Below, piece after piece: positions 35,501 through 48,400 of a stretch of 64,000 nucleotides of DNA (positions are counted from its first letter, which is position 1; the number at the start of each line of letters is the position of its first letter). The translations under genes and the position numbers were made by a program. The notes below the pieces were generated by a model. The model saw only the letters and a program-made list of their open reading frames with translations, had not been told where the DNA came from and made no database searches. The stretch spans positions 44,575,585 through 44,639,584 of the forward strand of contig CATQJL010000316.1 in assembly GCA_958299035.1 (NCBI GenBank), written 5' to 3'. Source of the DNA: Cylicocyclus nassatus (lineage: Eukaryota; Nematoda; Chromadorea; Rhabditida; Strongylidae).

Positions 35501-37724
35501 GAGGCGGGACCCCTATGACCCCTTTCACCCTGGAGAGGCCATGTTCCCCCTTTGCACACGTATGGCGCAGAGCCTTGATATGATTCAGAATTTCGTACAG
35601 TCTGTGTCAACGATGTGCTCCCTTTCATACCAGCACAACTCGCAGGTTACCGCTAGAGCGTTCAAAGTCGCATCGATTGGAGATGCTCACGCGCTGCGTA
35701 TGCGTAGTTGCCACGAGAAAGGAAGTACATGGTTGATACAGACTGTATGTAGTTTTCAGTCTTAAATTGACGGTATACTAAAATCAAGATTCTATTGCTA
35801 TTTGACTTGGGAATTTCGTTCAAGTACAATGTGCATTGTTTTTTCTTTGAACGGAACTGATCTTCATTGCTTTCTCTCATACTCCGTCTCACGTTTCTTC
35901 CTTCCATCTTTTTTGCATTTCACTTAGAGCATGCAATGTTAACACTAATGAAAGCACGCAAACTCCTCCGCCTCGCCCATACTGCTGCTGCAGTAAGAAG
36001 TGGTTTCAAAAATGATTACCACCTGCGTTCTTATGCGTTTGAATGACCTTTCTTGTGCCGCTTCTTATTGTTATCGCTCATTTGACTATCGATCATCATA
36101 ACCCGTTTCGGTGCTCGATCTGCCTGTGAATGTAATTGCTGAAACAGATGATTTACTGGTGGTTGATAAACCTCCCTCACTGCCTGTACATGCCTGCGGT
36201 CAGTATGCCGTACATACCGTTTTGGGTCAGTTACGAGTCAACCACAATCGGACAGGGTTGAGGGGTAAAACTTTTCGCCATCATTCTCACCCAAGAAAAT
36301 CACGCGTATTCTTCTAGTTTTACATCGTCTTGACAGAACAACGTCAGGTGTTCTACTGTTTGCCAAGAACTACGAAACAGATCTCGAGGTAAGCAGATTT
36401 TCAGATCAAAATTGAGGCCATGTCTTTTATTCAGTTCAAGAAGACACTGAAGGATGGAAATTGGTCGAAAGAGTATGTTTGCAAAGTCGAGGGTGTTTTC
36501 CCAGAGTAAGTTGAATTGGTTATCATGAGTGTTTGGCTATAACTATCACCAGCTCATCTTACAGCGAGGAACTAGAGTGTAACGAACCTATTGGCACTCT
36601 AGTCATCAGTATGGGCATTCAATGTGTTCGCCCAGATGGCAAACAAGCTCGAAGTAGATTCAAGAAGTTATGGTCTGACGGAAAGCACTCAGTGGTTTCT
36701 GTAAATCTTTACACTGGTCGAACTCATCAAATACGTGTACACGCTCAATATTTAGGTTCCATTTTGCAGTAATCGAAACCACTTGGGAATTTAGTGAAAG
36801 TGTATTTTGTAGGATATCCTATTGTCGGTGATCGCATTTATAACTCCTCTGTTTGGGGACCACAGAAGGGAAAAGGAGCAGAATACGGGAAATCTTATGA
36901 ACAGGTATTTTGAGCAGTTTCGTTCATCTTCATTTATTACTTTGATTCAGCACTGTTAAGTTATGTGTTGATGTACGAGAAGCTCATCGCGGTTCTAACT
37001 GGCATGAGACCGTAGATCCAGAATATGAGTCGAGAATGGAAAGGATGGCCAGCGAAGAAGTGGGTTGCTAGCTTCCATTGATTTATTACATTCAACTCAT
37101 TCATTTGTATTCTTTTTTTCGTGTTCTATATCTTGATCCAAATGACTATCAACACTTAGAAAGATGTTTCTGATTTTTCAAAATATATAAGTTGAAAATG
37201 TCTTCCCATCCCGTGTACTTTGAAGTTCATCAGACGATACAGAACAACTATCTGCAATAGCATAAAAGTAGCATTTACAATGTTCTCCCCCTATGAAGGG
37301 AAACTAACGCGAACAAGAAGTAAGAAAATAAGTGGAGTTTTCTACCTTCAAAAGATACTCAAAGATTAGAGAAGATTTAAAATACAGGTTACATGAGAAA
37401 GGTCGACATCTATCAAAATGAAATTATCACTTTTCATTCTTTGTATACCAGTCCCCATCTGTTACATTTAAGCTGCAACCAGAACCTTACGAATATGATA
37501 GCAAAGATCGACCATCATACGACCCTATCTGCCTAAACTGTAACGTTGTGAAAAAGCAGGTTAGTCATTCAACAGTATACTTCCATCATTCCAGTTTTGT
37601 ATGGAGTGCCTAGGTTCCGAGAGAGCATTTCCAACTATTTTTGCACTGTCTCAAATATTCAACGGAAAAGTGGAGCTATAGCACACCAATGCCAAGCTGG
37701 GCCGTGCAACCGGATATAAGCTGA
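29552..37724 (+). CDS. RPUSD2: RPUSD2-type RNA pseudouridine synthase (spliced)
   Basis: Isomerises uridine to pseudouridine in RNA; RluA family. Resolved exons: 29552-29665, 30424-30545, 32376-32492, 36111-36264, 36318-36388, 36435-36505, 36565-36755, 36813-36904, 36961-37059, 37452-37559, 37614-37724. Phases are consistent from 30424 on. At least one small exon between 29665 and 30424 is unresolved (one candidate starts near 30163). Visible: a basic N-terminus, an S4-like RNA-binding stretch (GRMYVNGKMM...HRHEHP), the catalytic motif HRLDRTTSG (Asp nucleophile), GRTHQIRVH, and an RPUSD2-type tail with a CxxC-like LNCN and MPSWA. More than 416 residues. The intron 32493-36110 carries a 2.1 kb palindrome. 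The exon at 36111 is preceded by TTTCG, not AG. AATAAA lies at 37814. Confidence 0.9.
29919..30047. repeat. Short fold-back MITE
   Basis: GGCGCACGCCATACTTGATCC on the left returns inverted as GGATCAAG...AGTATGGCGCATGCC on the right. The centre has the direct repeat CACTTGACC. It lies in an intron of the pseudouridine synthase. A single arm-like copy occurs at about 51466-51500. Confidence 0.65.
33200..35290. repeat. 2.1 kb palindrome (long inverted repeat, 31-nt spacer)
   Basis: The left arm (33200-34225) and right arm (34257-35290) are near-identical inverted copies, about 1.03 kb each, separated by 34226-34256. The innermost pair is GGAAATGTTCCTTT / AAAGGAACATTTCC. Each arm is built of about four diverged units of roughly 165-180 bp, marked by CTTTCAGAAAATATATAGG and TTGCCAGGA (left arm near 33620, 33797, 33960, 34134). 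No coding capacity. It lies wholly in one intron, so the pre-mRNA should fold into a long hairpin. Confidence 0.95.
35400..35560. repeat. C-runs and CCCTTCACCCTGGAGAGG repeat
   Basis: Two long C-runs (about 35403-35417 and 35458-35471) are followed by two copies of CCTTTCACCCTGGAGAGG-like text. A related CCCCCTTCACCCCTGGGCC occurs on the other side of the palindrome at about 33144-33162, so these may be outer parts of the same repeat. Confidence 0.6.
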
Positions 37725-37741
37725 CGTTGAATACGAGTCAG

Positions 37742-37819
37742 TTTATTGTTTTATTGGTTATTGCTGTTATAGACGGAGATATTCACGGTTCATATCTTCG
37801 GATACATAGAATTAATAAA
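37742..37819. terminator. Overlapping convergent polyadenylation signals
   Basis: On +, AATAAA at 37814-37819 follows the pseudouridine synthase stop (37724). On -, two AATAAA hexamers (37755-37750 and 37747-37742) follow the UMP-CMP kinase stop (37886). Each signal lies within the 3' UTR expected of the other gene. Confidence 0.6.
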
Positions 37820-37885
37820 AACATTGTGACTATCTTTTGTTCCTCCTATGCAAGAACGGTTATTTTAGAGACTTTCGAGGTTTAG

Positions 37886-40033
<2,148 letters not shown>

Positions 40034-40069
40034 TCAGGCGACACATCGGAGCAAACCCAATGTGGGTTA

Positions 40070-40920
40070 GTCATCCTGGATTGTAAAAGGTACGGCTAAA
40101 GCCGTTACTGCGTATGCCTAACCGCATATTGTCGCGGAGTTCACCATGATAACAAAAGATGATAGGAAAAGAAGAACTGTTCTTGAAGCTGCCAACGCTG
40201 GTGCTCATCTTTCGCAGTCTGGAGCCTTTACCTTTCAAGAATAGACAGTAAACATTTTCATAAAGAAGCTTGAATGTTTAAGGTGCCGAGCATAGGTGGT
40301 AACCATAGCAGAGAACACTCCTGCAGTTTCTCTACCCCAAAAGAATGGGCAATCAAATCAAGATTTTTCTCCCAAAACTTTTTCTCATAGAAATCTAACA
40401 AAAGAAAAAATTCATTCCTTTTCACAGAACACTACATCAGTGCCACTACCGAATGTCAATACACAGAAATCCTACAATCTGTGCAGCATATCATTTCCTA
40501 ATAATCCATGCAAAGGCATTTTTTATATTGCTGGCCTTATTTAGGCTATTTTCTTTTCTGTTTCATATTTTTGAATATGCAATTTTGTTAAAAAAGTCAG
40601 TATTTCCTGGGAGGATCTGCAATGATTTTTGAGAAAGTCTTCCATTCAATGTAAAGATACTCAAGAAATGAAGTAAACTCGAAAAATGGATAGAACATCG
40701 GAGGAGAAAATTTCGAGTTGTCTACAAGCGTTTTGTGCTACGAACTAAACACCTAAAACAGATCAGTGCCGCGAAGTTGCCACGAGTTAGCTTATGTAGA
40801 TTCTCGAGTTTTCATATGTGGTGGCGTCATGCCCAGTTTCAAAAAGACTAGCTAGAGCGTGGAGCAGACAAGCGCCTGTTCCATCTACCGGTCGCTCCTT
40901 AGAGTTCTGGCCAAAGAATT
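40070..40920. other. No recognisable feature
   Basis: Sequence upstream of the UMP-CMP kinase. Short frames such as 40296-40544 (+) show no similarity. Presumably promoter and intergenic DNA. Confidence 0.35.
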
Positions 40921-40923
40921 TTG

Positions 40924-41395
40924 AAGGCACCATCCACCCAAAGTGAGAGTGATGAGGTTTTGATGCCATAGGATGGGGCTCCTAACCAAATAACTACCCA
41001 AGCTTTGATGCAAAAGATTTTCAAGTGAGAAAACCGCTCCACAAGCAGAAAAGGTCACTCCGGCCTCGCCCACCAACGTAAGAATTGACGAAGGGAACAA
41101 GTACAAATTTGGGTTCAAATCTATCCAGAAATATCATAGACCCGCCCTTCATTATGATCAACAAATTTGCGACTTTTCTGTCTATCCTGAAGAACAAGTT
41201 CTGGATTGTTTCTTCAGACCATCCATGACGGGCGGAGCCAGCGTGATCGCTTCTGCTTTTTGAAGCGATTTTCTTGCTATGGAATTCATCTTTTGCAACG
41301 AGACTTGGATGGCTGCTTAATTAGGGGCCCCACCATTGTATAACATCAAAATCTCATTACCCTCGATTTAGGTGGATGGTGCCTTTAACATGGCG
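40924..41395. mobile_element. TIR MITE-like element
   Basis: The left end AAGGCACCATCCACC is the exact inverse of the right end GGTGGATGGTGCCTT. Similarity continues inward for about 45 bp (ATGAGGTTTTGATG against its inverse). No clear target duplication and no coding content. It adjoins the Helitron starting at 41403. Confidence 0.6.
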
Positions 41396-41402
41396 CAGAG
41401 CA

Positions 41403-42585
41403 TCTTATATATAAAGCTGAATGTCTGTTTGTCTGTCTGTATGTCTGTCTGTCTGTCTGTCTGTATGTATGTCTGTACGTATGTTCCGAATAGAAAATTC
41501 CATTTCTGAACCGATCCGGACCAAACTTGGCACACATACACTACGGGCCCCGGTGGGTGTCATAGGCTACTTTTCGTCATCGATCGATATCGATTTTATC
41601 GATTTTTTTGCTGAGTTCACCTACGGGGCTGGGAGTTGGCACAGGGGGTAATCGAGCATGGGGATTCCGAACAAAATATTGGTTTTCAGGATTATCGATT
41701 ACTTTTATCGATTTTATCGATTTTTTTGCAAAGTTTGAGCTACGGGGCTGGGAGCTGGCACAGGGGGGTAATCGAGCATGGGAATTCCGAATACAATATT
41801 GGTTTTCAGGATTATCGATTACTTTTATCGATTTTATCGATTTTTTGCAAAGTTTGAGCTACGGGGCTGGGAGTTCGCACAGGGGGGTAATCGAGCATGG
41901 GAATTCCGAATACAATATTGGTTTTCGGGATTATCGATTACTTTTATCGATTTTATCGATTTTTTTGCAAAGTTTGAGCTAGGGGGCTGGGAGTTGGCAC
42001 AGGGGGGTAATCGAGCATGCTGATCATCCCCAAGGGGGGTGAGCAGCATGCTCGATTACACCCCTGTGCCAAATTCCAGCCCCCTAGCTCAAATTTTCAA
42101 AAAATCGATAAAATCGATAAAAGTAATGGACGATCTTGAAAACTAACATTGTATTCGTAATCTGCATGCTCGATTACCCTCCTGTGCAAACTCCCAGCCC
42201 CGCAGGTCAAACTTTACAAAAAAATCGATAAAATCGATAAAAGTAAGGGACGATCCTGAAAACTAATATTGTGTTCGTAATCAGCATGCTCGATTACCCC
42301 CTGTGCAAAATCCCAGCCTCGCATGTCAAAATTTACAAAAAATCGATAAAATCAATAAAAGTAATCGATAATCCTGAAAACCAATATTGTGTTCGGAATC
42401 CCCATGCTCACTTCCCCCCCTTGCCAACTCCTAGCCCTGTAGGTGAACTCTGCAAAAAAATCGATAAAAATCGGTAAAATCGACATCGATCGATAACGAA
42501 AAGTGGACTGTGACACCCGCCGGGACCCGAAGTGTATGTGTGCAAAGTTTGGTCCGGATACGGCGGAGCCGGGTAAGCCAGCTAG
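41403..42585 (+). mobile_element. Non-autonomous Helitron with symmetric internal array (1183 bp)
   Basis: Starts TCTTATATATAAAGCTGAAT after A (41402) and ends CTAG before T (42586), with CGGCGGAGCCG just before the end: Helitron-type termini and A^T target (established knowledge). After a CTGT microsatellite (41421-41475) come four direct units of about 118-120 bp (GGGGCTGGGAGTTGGCACAG near 41625, 41742, 41862, 41981), a central palindrome (about 42015-42052), then four inverted units (near 42070, 42187, 42306, 42424). Long open frames within it are only the repeat read through. No Rep/helicase. Confidence 0.88.
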
Positions 42586-42589
42586 TATT

Positions 42590-44140
42590 CTATAATGCCG
42601 CCGCTTTGATGCAACGACGTTGATTTCACGTAAGAACGCATCAACTGAACTCATCAGCTCCACGGGAAAATCTTCACATGCAGACCTCAAAGAGGATCTT
42701 CTCCTGCACTACTCGATTTTCACCAGTGCCACAAAAGCACAAAGATGAATTTCTTTATATGAAGCTTCGTGACTCGAAAAAGAACACTGTAAATAGATTA
42801 GAAAGCACAGCACTGAATTGATGCTTAAACTGACTCGACCCTATTGTGGAAGCAGAAGAGTATCAAGTAAGAGAACGTTCCAGTGGCTGTGGCTCACGTA
42901 CGGACAGATTCGCAGGAGTTTCAGGTCGGGCGAGAATCGCACAACCTAATCGAATATTTGCACTATTGATCCTGATTTTTTGCGAGATAAGTGAATCACA
43001 ACATGGAAAGTGACAGTACATGCACGATTTGCTCCGAATGGTCTTTGGCATTCGCGATCTTCGTTTTTTTTTTCATAGGAAATATGTGGCATTGAAGTGA
43101 GCTATTTTGTAAATTAGTAGATATTGAAGTCAAAAGGAAAAATGTGTTTTGAACCATAGAGGTTTCGATCCAAATAGGAAACCTCAGAAGCTCTACTGTC
43201 TCATAGAATATCAATGAATCATCGATACAGAAGTGCAATTCAAAATGATCTAAAATGGTTTAAGGACTGCGTAACTGACAAGTAATTAGCGAGCGCAAAC
43301 TTTTGTCTTATCAGCTGCAACCACAGTCGCAGAAAAACGACACTTCACTGATGATAGATAAGTGACTGTCGAGACCGTGTGAATACTCTCACCGACTATT
43401 TTTCTATTTGTTGTGCTAACCGCCGTCACCTTGAAGGAGCTATCAAAGAAAAGAATCGAATGAAACGTAACCTAGTCTACATACAAGAATTTGAGCAGCA
43501 AGGCTGTCGTTAAAGCAAGATAACAGTTGGTTTAGGTTCTAAATTCTACTAGAGAATATCAAACTGCATTACATGAGAAAGAAGGATAAATGGTCACTAG
43601 TGGCGCAGGTTTTGAGAAGGGATGCACAAAACCCCAATTTGTTCACTATATAACAGTACGAAAATGATAACCCAGGTGAGTTAAGATGTTTGAGATTCTA
43701 GACGCGACATTCGGCAACGTTTTTGAGCTAAGCTAAGTGTTGTAAGCGTTGCTATAGAAACCATGGGATGTAACGGGATTGCAAAATGTGATGAAAAGAA
43801 ACTGGAAACTTCTGCCTTTTCAGAGAATGGATGCCAGAGAATGCTTTCGTGCAAAGTTCACTATATCATGAAATCCACATCTGTGGTTATTCGCACATAG
43901 TTGCTAGATTGTGGCAAATCAAATGTGAAAATCACGCAAGAGTACTACTTATATAACTGAGACTGAACTCGTCAAAGCAAAGAACTTCACTCTATGTACA
44001 TATTCATTGGTTGCAACCAGTATAATACCCATAATCAGATATGATAAAATGCACATTTCGAAGAAACAGTTAGAGCAAAGCGGTTGAACTCTGAAGTGGG
44101 AAAACACTATTAGAATATCTCGCTAGCATGCAAAACTGGC
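42590..44140. other. No recognisable feature
   Basis: Between the Helitron and the last LSM1 exon. Includes the expected LSM1 3' UTR at its right end. No convincing exon, repeat or signal otherwise. Confidence 0.35.
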
Positions 44141-44141
44141 C

Positions 44142-46247
44142 CTAAAAACCATCATCAGCATCATCTTTCAGCTTGTTGTTCGTAGCGACGGGAGCCTTCG
44201 AGTTTGACGCGGCTAGACTTTCTTCAATTTTCTGAATTTCTTCCACGGATACCTGAAAAAAAAAACGGAGGATTATTGGTATTTTGCGTCGATTTTTTTA
44301 ATCGGAATACCACCACAGCAAGTATTTGAGTTTTATTGGTGCGATAGACCGCTCGTTTAACAATGATCAACCACAGTGACCGAAAAAAAAGAAGTGGGGG
44401 CCACGATATTAATTTTTCCCTCTTTTACTTCTGCATCGATAATCTTATCACTAGTATGACATCCAATAAGATGAACCAGAAACTTGTCATTGAAATCTCA
44501 CTATAAGATCATACATACAATTGTATAATTCCGTCATATCCACATATTGGTGGCACCCTCAGGAACTTTTTTTTCGGAACAGGAGGAGAGAGAGAGAATA
44601 TTAATCAGCTCAAGTGTGTGGTATGCCCGAGATTGTGAACTAATTTTCAGCAATCTTTCATAATTGGGAAAGAGGGCGAGTAAAACGCATGGAGACCGAG
44701 CTCGACCATCCATTTGAGGTCCAGTCTGTGCCTGGGCCCACGGTGAAAACGAATTTTGCTCCAAAATAGTTTGGAAAGTCACTCAATATGCTAATCGTGG
44801 TTATACAGCACTTTTCGAGGCAGTTGAATCAAGTATATACTCGTTATTCGCGCTCACAAAATCTAGTGTGCACAATCCCTCACAACTGACTAACAACCCA
44901 CAAGAAGATCCTGCATCCTGCATAATGAGCAGAACCTAATACGTAAAGTCGATTTATACTGTCTTCGTTACCAGCAAGTTAAACCTCTTTCTAAGCGAGC
45001 AAATAGAACCTGGGATTTTTCGCTTTTTCCAGAGGGATGCGGAAACAGCATCGTCTTGATATCTGCAAAAGGCAGATGCATCATTTTTCATCATGTTGAT
45101 CGGAATCTGAACCCAGTTTCAGGCAAATCCCAGACAGCATGAATTCAGACGTCAATCTCGCAATTCCCATTATCGAACAGTGTTTCGCAGCGAAAATTCC
45201 TACACAGTAATCGTCCAGCCGCCAGCTTTCCTCCAAATGTCCTTTGTATCCTTTTATGGTGCCAAAATCGGTATACTTTCTTGATATGTCAGAAAGTGCT
45301 ACAAGTTTTTTGCGAATAATGCCTATACGAATGATTTTTAAAATTTCTCTCATAGTTATCTATTTCGCTTTATGACCATCCCTATCGCAAAAAAAGAAGT
45401 GCCATGAAGCATGCGGTAGAAGAAAAAGGGTGATAAATGATAAGAACCAGAAAAAATACTATTGCTCTGATACAGTACTAAACTTGGGATCTACACTCCA
45501 AATACATTGGAGACGTTGTGGTCAGTGCAACTTGCTACCGCACGCTTGAGACAGCTTGCTCCGTCCAAAATATAAGGCTTTTCAAATAAAACCCCAATTT
45601 GAGGGTTTGGTTGGAAACAAAATCTTGTTGGAATCTTCTTTGTAAATGACTCGGCTACTTTTTCAGCATAAATCTCCATCTACTTGGATTGTTCCTTACT
45701 TCTGCATTTCTGAAAAACCCACACCCAGTCTTTCACAGAGCCAAGAGGTCGCTGAACACAGTTCATGCGCAACATCATGATAGCCAGGAGAAGTTCATCA
45801 AAAGGAGCAGTGACGAACTTCAAACCATGGCTTGAAGTTGCAACGGCAAGGAAAAGAGAAAACTACCAAAACATCCTAGCCATAAGAGACTATTATAAGA
45901 AATGTTAGATAAAATAAATAACGAAAAATTCCACCTATTCGGCAATTACCACTGAGTAAAACTTACAAACCAACCTGTTCGTAAATCATAGGAATGCTTT
46001 CGTCTATTTCTCCTGCGATTTCAACATTTTCTCCTCGGATCAAAAGGAAGCCTTGATTGATGTCGCAGTAGTACTTGCCAACAAATGTCCGCTCAACCAC
46101 ATCTTCCAAAATAAGGTTAGCAAATTGATCTATGGATTTCAAGTATCCGATCAACTTCCGTCCATCTCGCAGAACAACGATAAGTTTCTTGTCTAGTTGC
46201 TCGAATAGACTGATGGCACCAGGAAGATACGGATCAGGTAAATCCAT
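44142..46247 (-). CDS. LSM1: LSm1, decapping-activator Sm-like protein
   Basis: Subunit of the cytoplasmic Lsm1-7 ring, which binds 3' ends of deadenylated mRNA and promotes decapping (family knowledge). Two exons on -: 46247-45975 (91 codons) and 44252-44142 (36 codons plus stop), 127 aa in total, close to the expected length. Exon 1 holds the whole Sm fold: Sm1 with LDKKLIVVLRDGRKLIGYL and QFANLILED, then Sm2 with FLLIRGENVEIAGEID. Exon 2 is the variable hydrophilic tail. The intron (45974-44253, 1.7 kb) has a weak donor (GTTGGT) and a strong acceptor (T-rich then CAG). TTTTTTTAG abuts the ATG, suggesting spliced-leader addition with almost no 5' UTR. Head-to-head with rps-9. Confidence 0.93.
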
Positions 46248-46285
46248 CTAAAAAAAACTCACTGATCTACACAACCTTTAGAGAC

Positions 46286-46486
46286 CGGCCATAATATTCC
46301 AGGAGGTGATTCCTGCGATTCCTGTAATTCCTAAAATTCCTGTGATTCCTCGAATTCCGATGTGCCGCACACGGAGCACTTTGCGAACTTCAGTATACAT
46401 TGTTTTTCGCAACATACACTGTCATGGGACTCGCAGGAATCACGGGAATCGCAGGGATTGTAGGAATCACAGGAATAGTATGGCCG
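46286..46486. repeat. Fold-back element of GATTCCTGT repeats
   Basis: CGGCCATAATATTCC on the left returns inverted as GGAATAGTATGGCCG. The arms contain tandem GATTCCTGYRATTCCT words and their inverse AGGAATCACAGGAAT. It begins about 40 bp upstream of the LSM1 start, so it sits in the shared LSM1/rps-9 promoter interval. Confidence 0.7.
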
Positions 46487-46489
46487 ATC

Positions 46490-48390
46490 CCTTAGATTTG
46501 CTAACAAACAGAAAAACAAGAGAAATCAAGGATTCATGCTGCAAACGGCCAACTGCATAAAGGTCATGCCATATTCGTTGGACGTGGTCTCAGTGCGACT
46601 ACTACCGTACCACGCAACATTCCCGGCTTCGCATTCTTTGGATTCCCATTGAATTTACTAAATTTTGTTTGAAAATGCGTCATATTGGACGTAATCAAGC
46701 TTTTTCGAGGTCGACATACCTGGCTTATTCCATAGAATTTGTCAGCTAAGGTACGAGCGATGTGGATTCGTGCTGGGTCTAGTACTGTTTTCTCATTGCT
46801 CTCATCTTAAATTGATTCGCTTTTTTTCGATGCTTACGGTTTTAATGATTCTTTGTGCTTTCCATCTTTACATTCCACTTCCTTTTACATCGATGTTTCA
46901 TCGTTCACTTGCTCTGGCATGGATCGAGCGTCTCCGCCTTCGTTTTTTCCTCTAGAGATTACTGCCTCCCCTGCTGGAGGGCTTGGGCAACTTTGAAATG
47001 CTGAGCTTACTTGATTCATGGAGGTTTGGGACGTAGAATACTCAGAAGGCATAAAACTTTTCTTGGAAGGCGTACGCTTTAGTCTTTTGTTGTGAGTGAG
47101 TTGTCCATTAATAGAAGTTTGGTCTCCGCGATTCTCGTCTATTTTCGAGCAAGATAAAGAAAGTTGCTATTAGATGGTGGGATAATTTGTAGGGGTCAAA
47201 GTCATAAATGTGGCAGAAATTTGGTTGGGGAAAATTTTATTTTTATTTTGTGCCTAGCACGGTTTTCCGGGGCGGCGCCGCGTTATGGAGCAAAGCTATG
47301 CCGCATTTGCCTATGGTATATCCTGAGGGCCCTTTGCGCTGCATCGCTCCTGATCGCAGTCGCAAAGGAGCTAGCGCTACCCAGCGGACTGAAGCCATTC
47401 CCCATATTTTCCATAGATAAAGAGATCAAAATGCGGATGATAAACGCATTTCAAGGGCGAATTAAATTTAGAATATGAGGAAGAAGCGTCTGCAAGCAAA
47501 CCAAGAGAAAGTAAAAGATGGATTTCTCTTGGAAAGTTATTGGCGGAAAACCTCTACATTTTCTCTACTAATTGTCGTGTTCCACTTCTTGAACACTTTT
47601 AACTCAAATCCAGCGCATTGGATATATCAGTCAGCCTTTCAAACATCCCTGAGATCCATCTATATTTCTTTTAATTTTTCAAATTGCAGCCTTCTTTGTT
47701 TTCTTTATTGCATTTATACAATTTGAACATATTAGATCGTAGTAGTAGGGAATGGCTCAATCCGCTGGCATGAGCAGCCTACTCCCGCAGCTGCAATTAA
47801 AGACGACGCAACGCAAATGGCCCTCAGGATATACCGCAGGGGAATGCGGCGTAGCTTTGCTCCATAACGCGTGCCCCCCGTTTTCCGGGACGATGCGTTA
47901 GATTGATGAAGCTTGCTCGAAAGCTCGAGGTAGGTTGTCACTAAAGAATATTTTGCGTTGTTGAAGCGGTGACATATCCTAGCCTGCTCTCTCCGCAGTT
48001 TAAGAACAAGGTCCTTTTAGCTGCTACTCAACGATGTATTTTTATTCTTCTGCCTATGCCCGCCGCATTCTTGAAATGAGCCTTGCGAAATTAGTGTGAT
48101 ATCCGTGATTAAGGTCAGGCAATTCCTCCAGACTTTTTCAAGTTTACTTCTTGAGACTCAGAATTAGAAATCTCGCATTTATCTGTTGCATTCTTGCGAA
48201 TAGTTGGTCAGAACTTTTGGCACTTTTCACCAGTGACGATGCTTTACTCTTGCACTGCCTTGCGTCACTTTAATAATGATGAAAGATCTATCCACTCTGT
48301 GATTTATCGACCCCTCGTGTTTATCACTGCTCGTTTCGTGAAATGATTCGAGTTATATTTTAAGTTCTCCATATGTCATTGCTTCTCTGT
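46490..48390. other. Divergent LSM1/rps-9 intergenic region with one inverted repeat pair
   Basis: About 2.1 kb separates the two start codons. An inverted pair lies at about 47266-47405 and 47746-47886, sharing TATGGAGCAAAGCTATGCCGC-type and TATATCCTGAGGGCCCTTTG-type sequence. The spacer is AT-rich. No core promoter motif was identified. Confidence 0.5.
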
Positions 48391-48392
48391 AG
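48384..48392 (+). promoter_or_regulatory. Probable trans-splice acceptor of rps-9
   Basis: CTTCTCTGTAG ends 8 nt before the rps-9 ATG with no obvious upstream exon. Ribosomal protein genes in nematodes are usually spliced-leader trans-spliced, so this is inferred to be the SL site. Confidence 0.5.
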
Positions 48393-48400
48393 GGTCAACC

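Noticed and set aside
41421..42023. Overlapping plus-strand frames with repeated Ile-Asp-Phe text
   Set aside because: They are the Helitron's 119-bp units read in different frames.
46306..46560. Frame encoding an Ile-Pro-Val repeat
   Set aside because: Translation of tandem GATTCCTGT words in a fold-back element.
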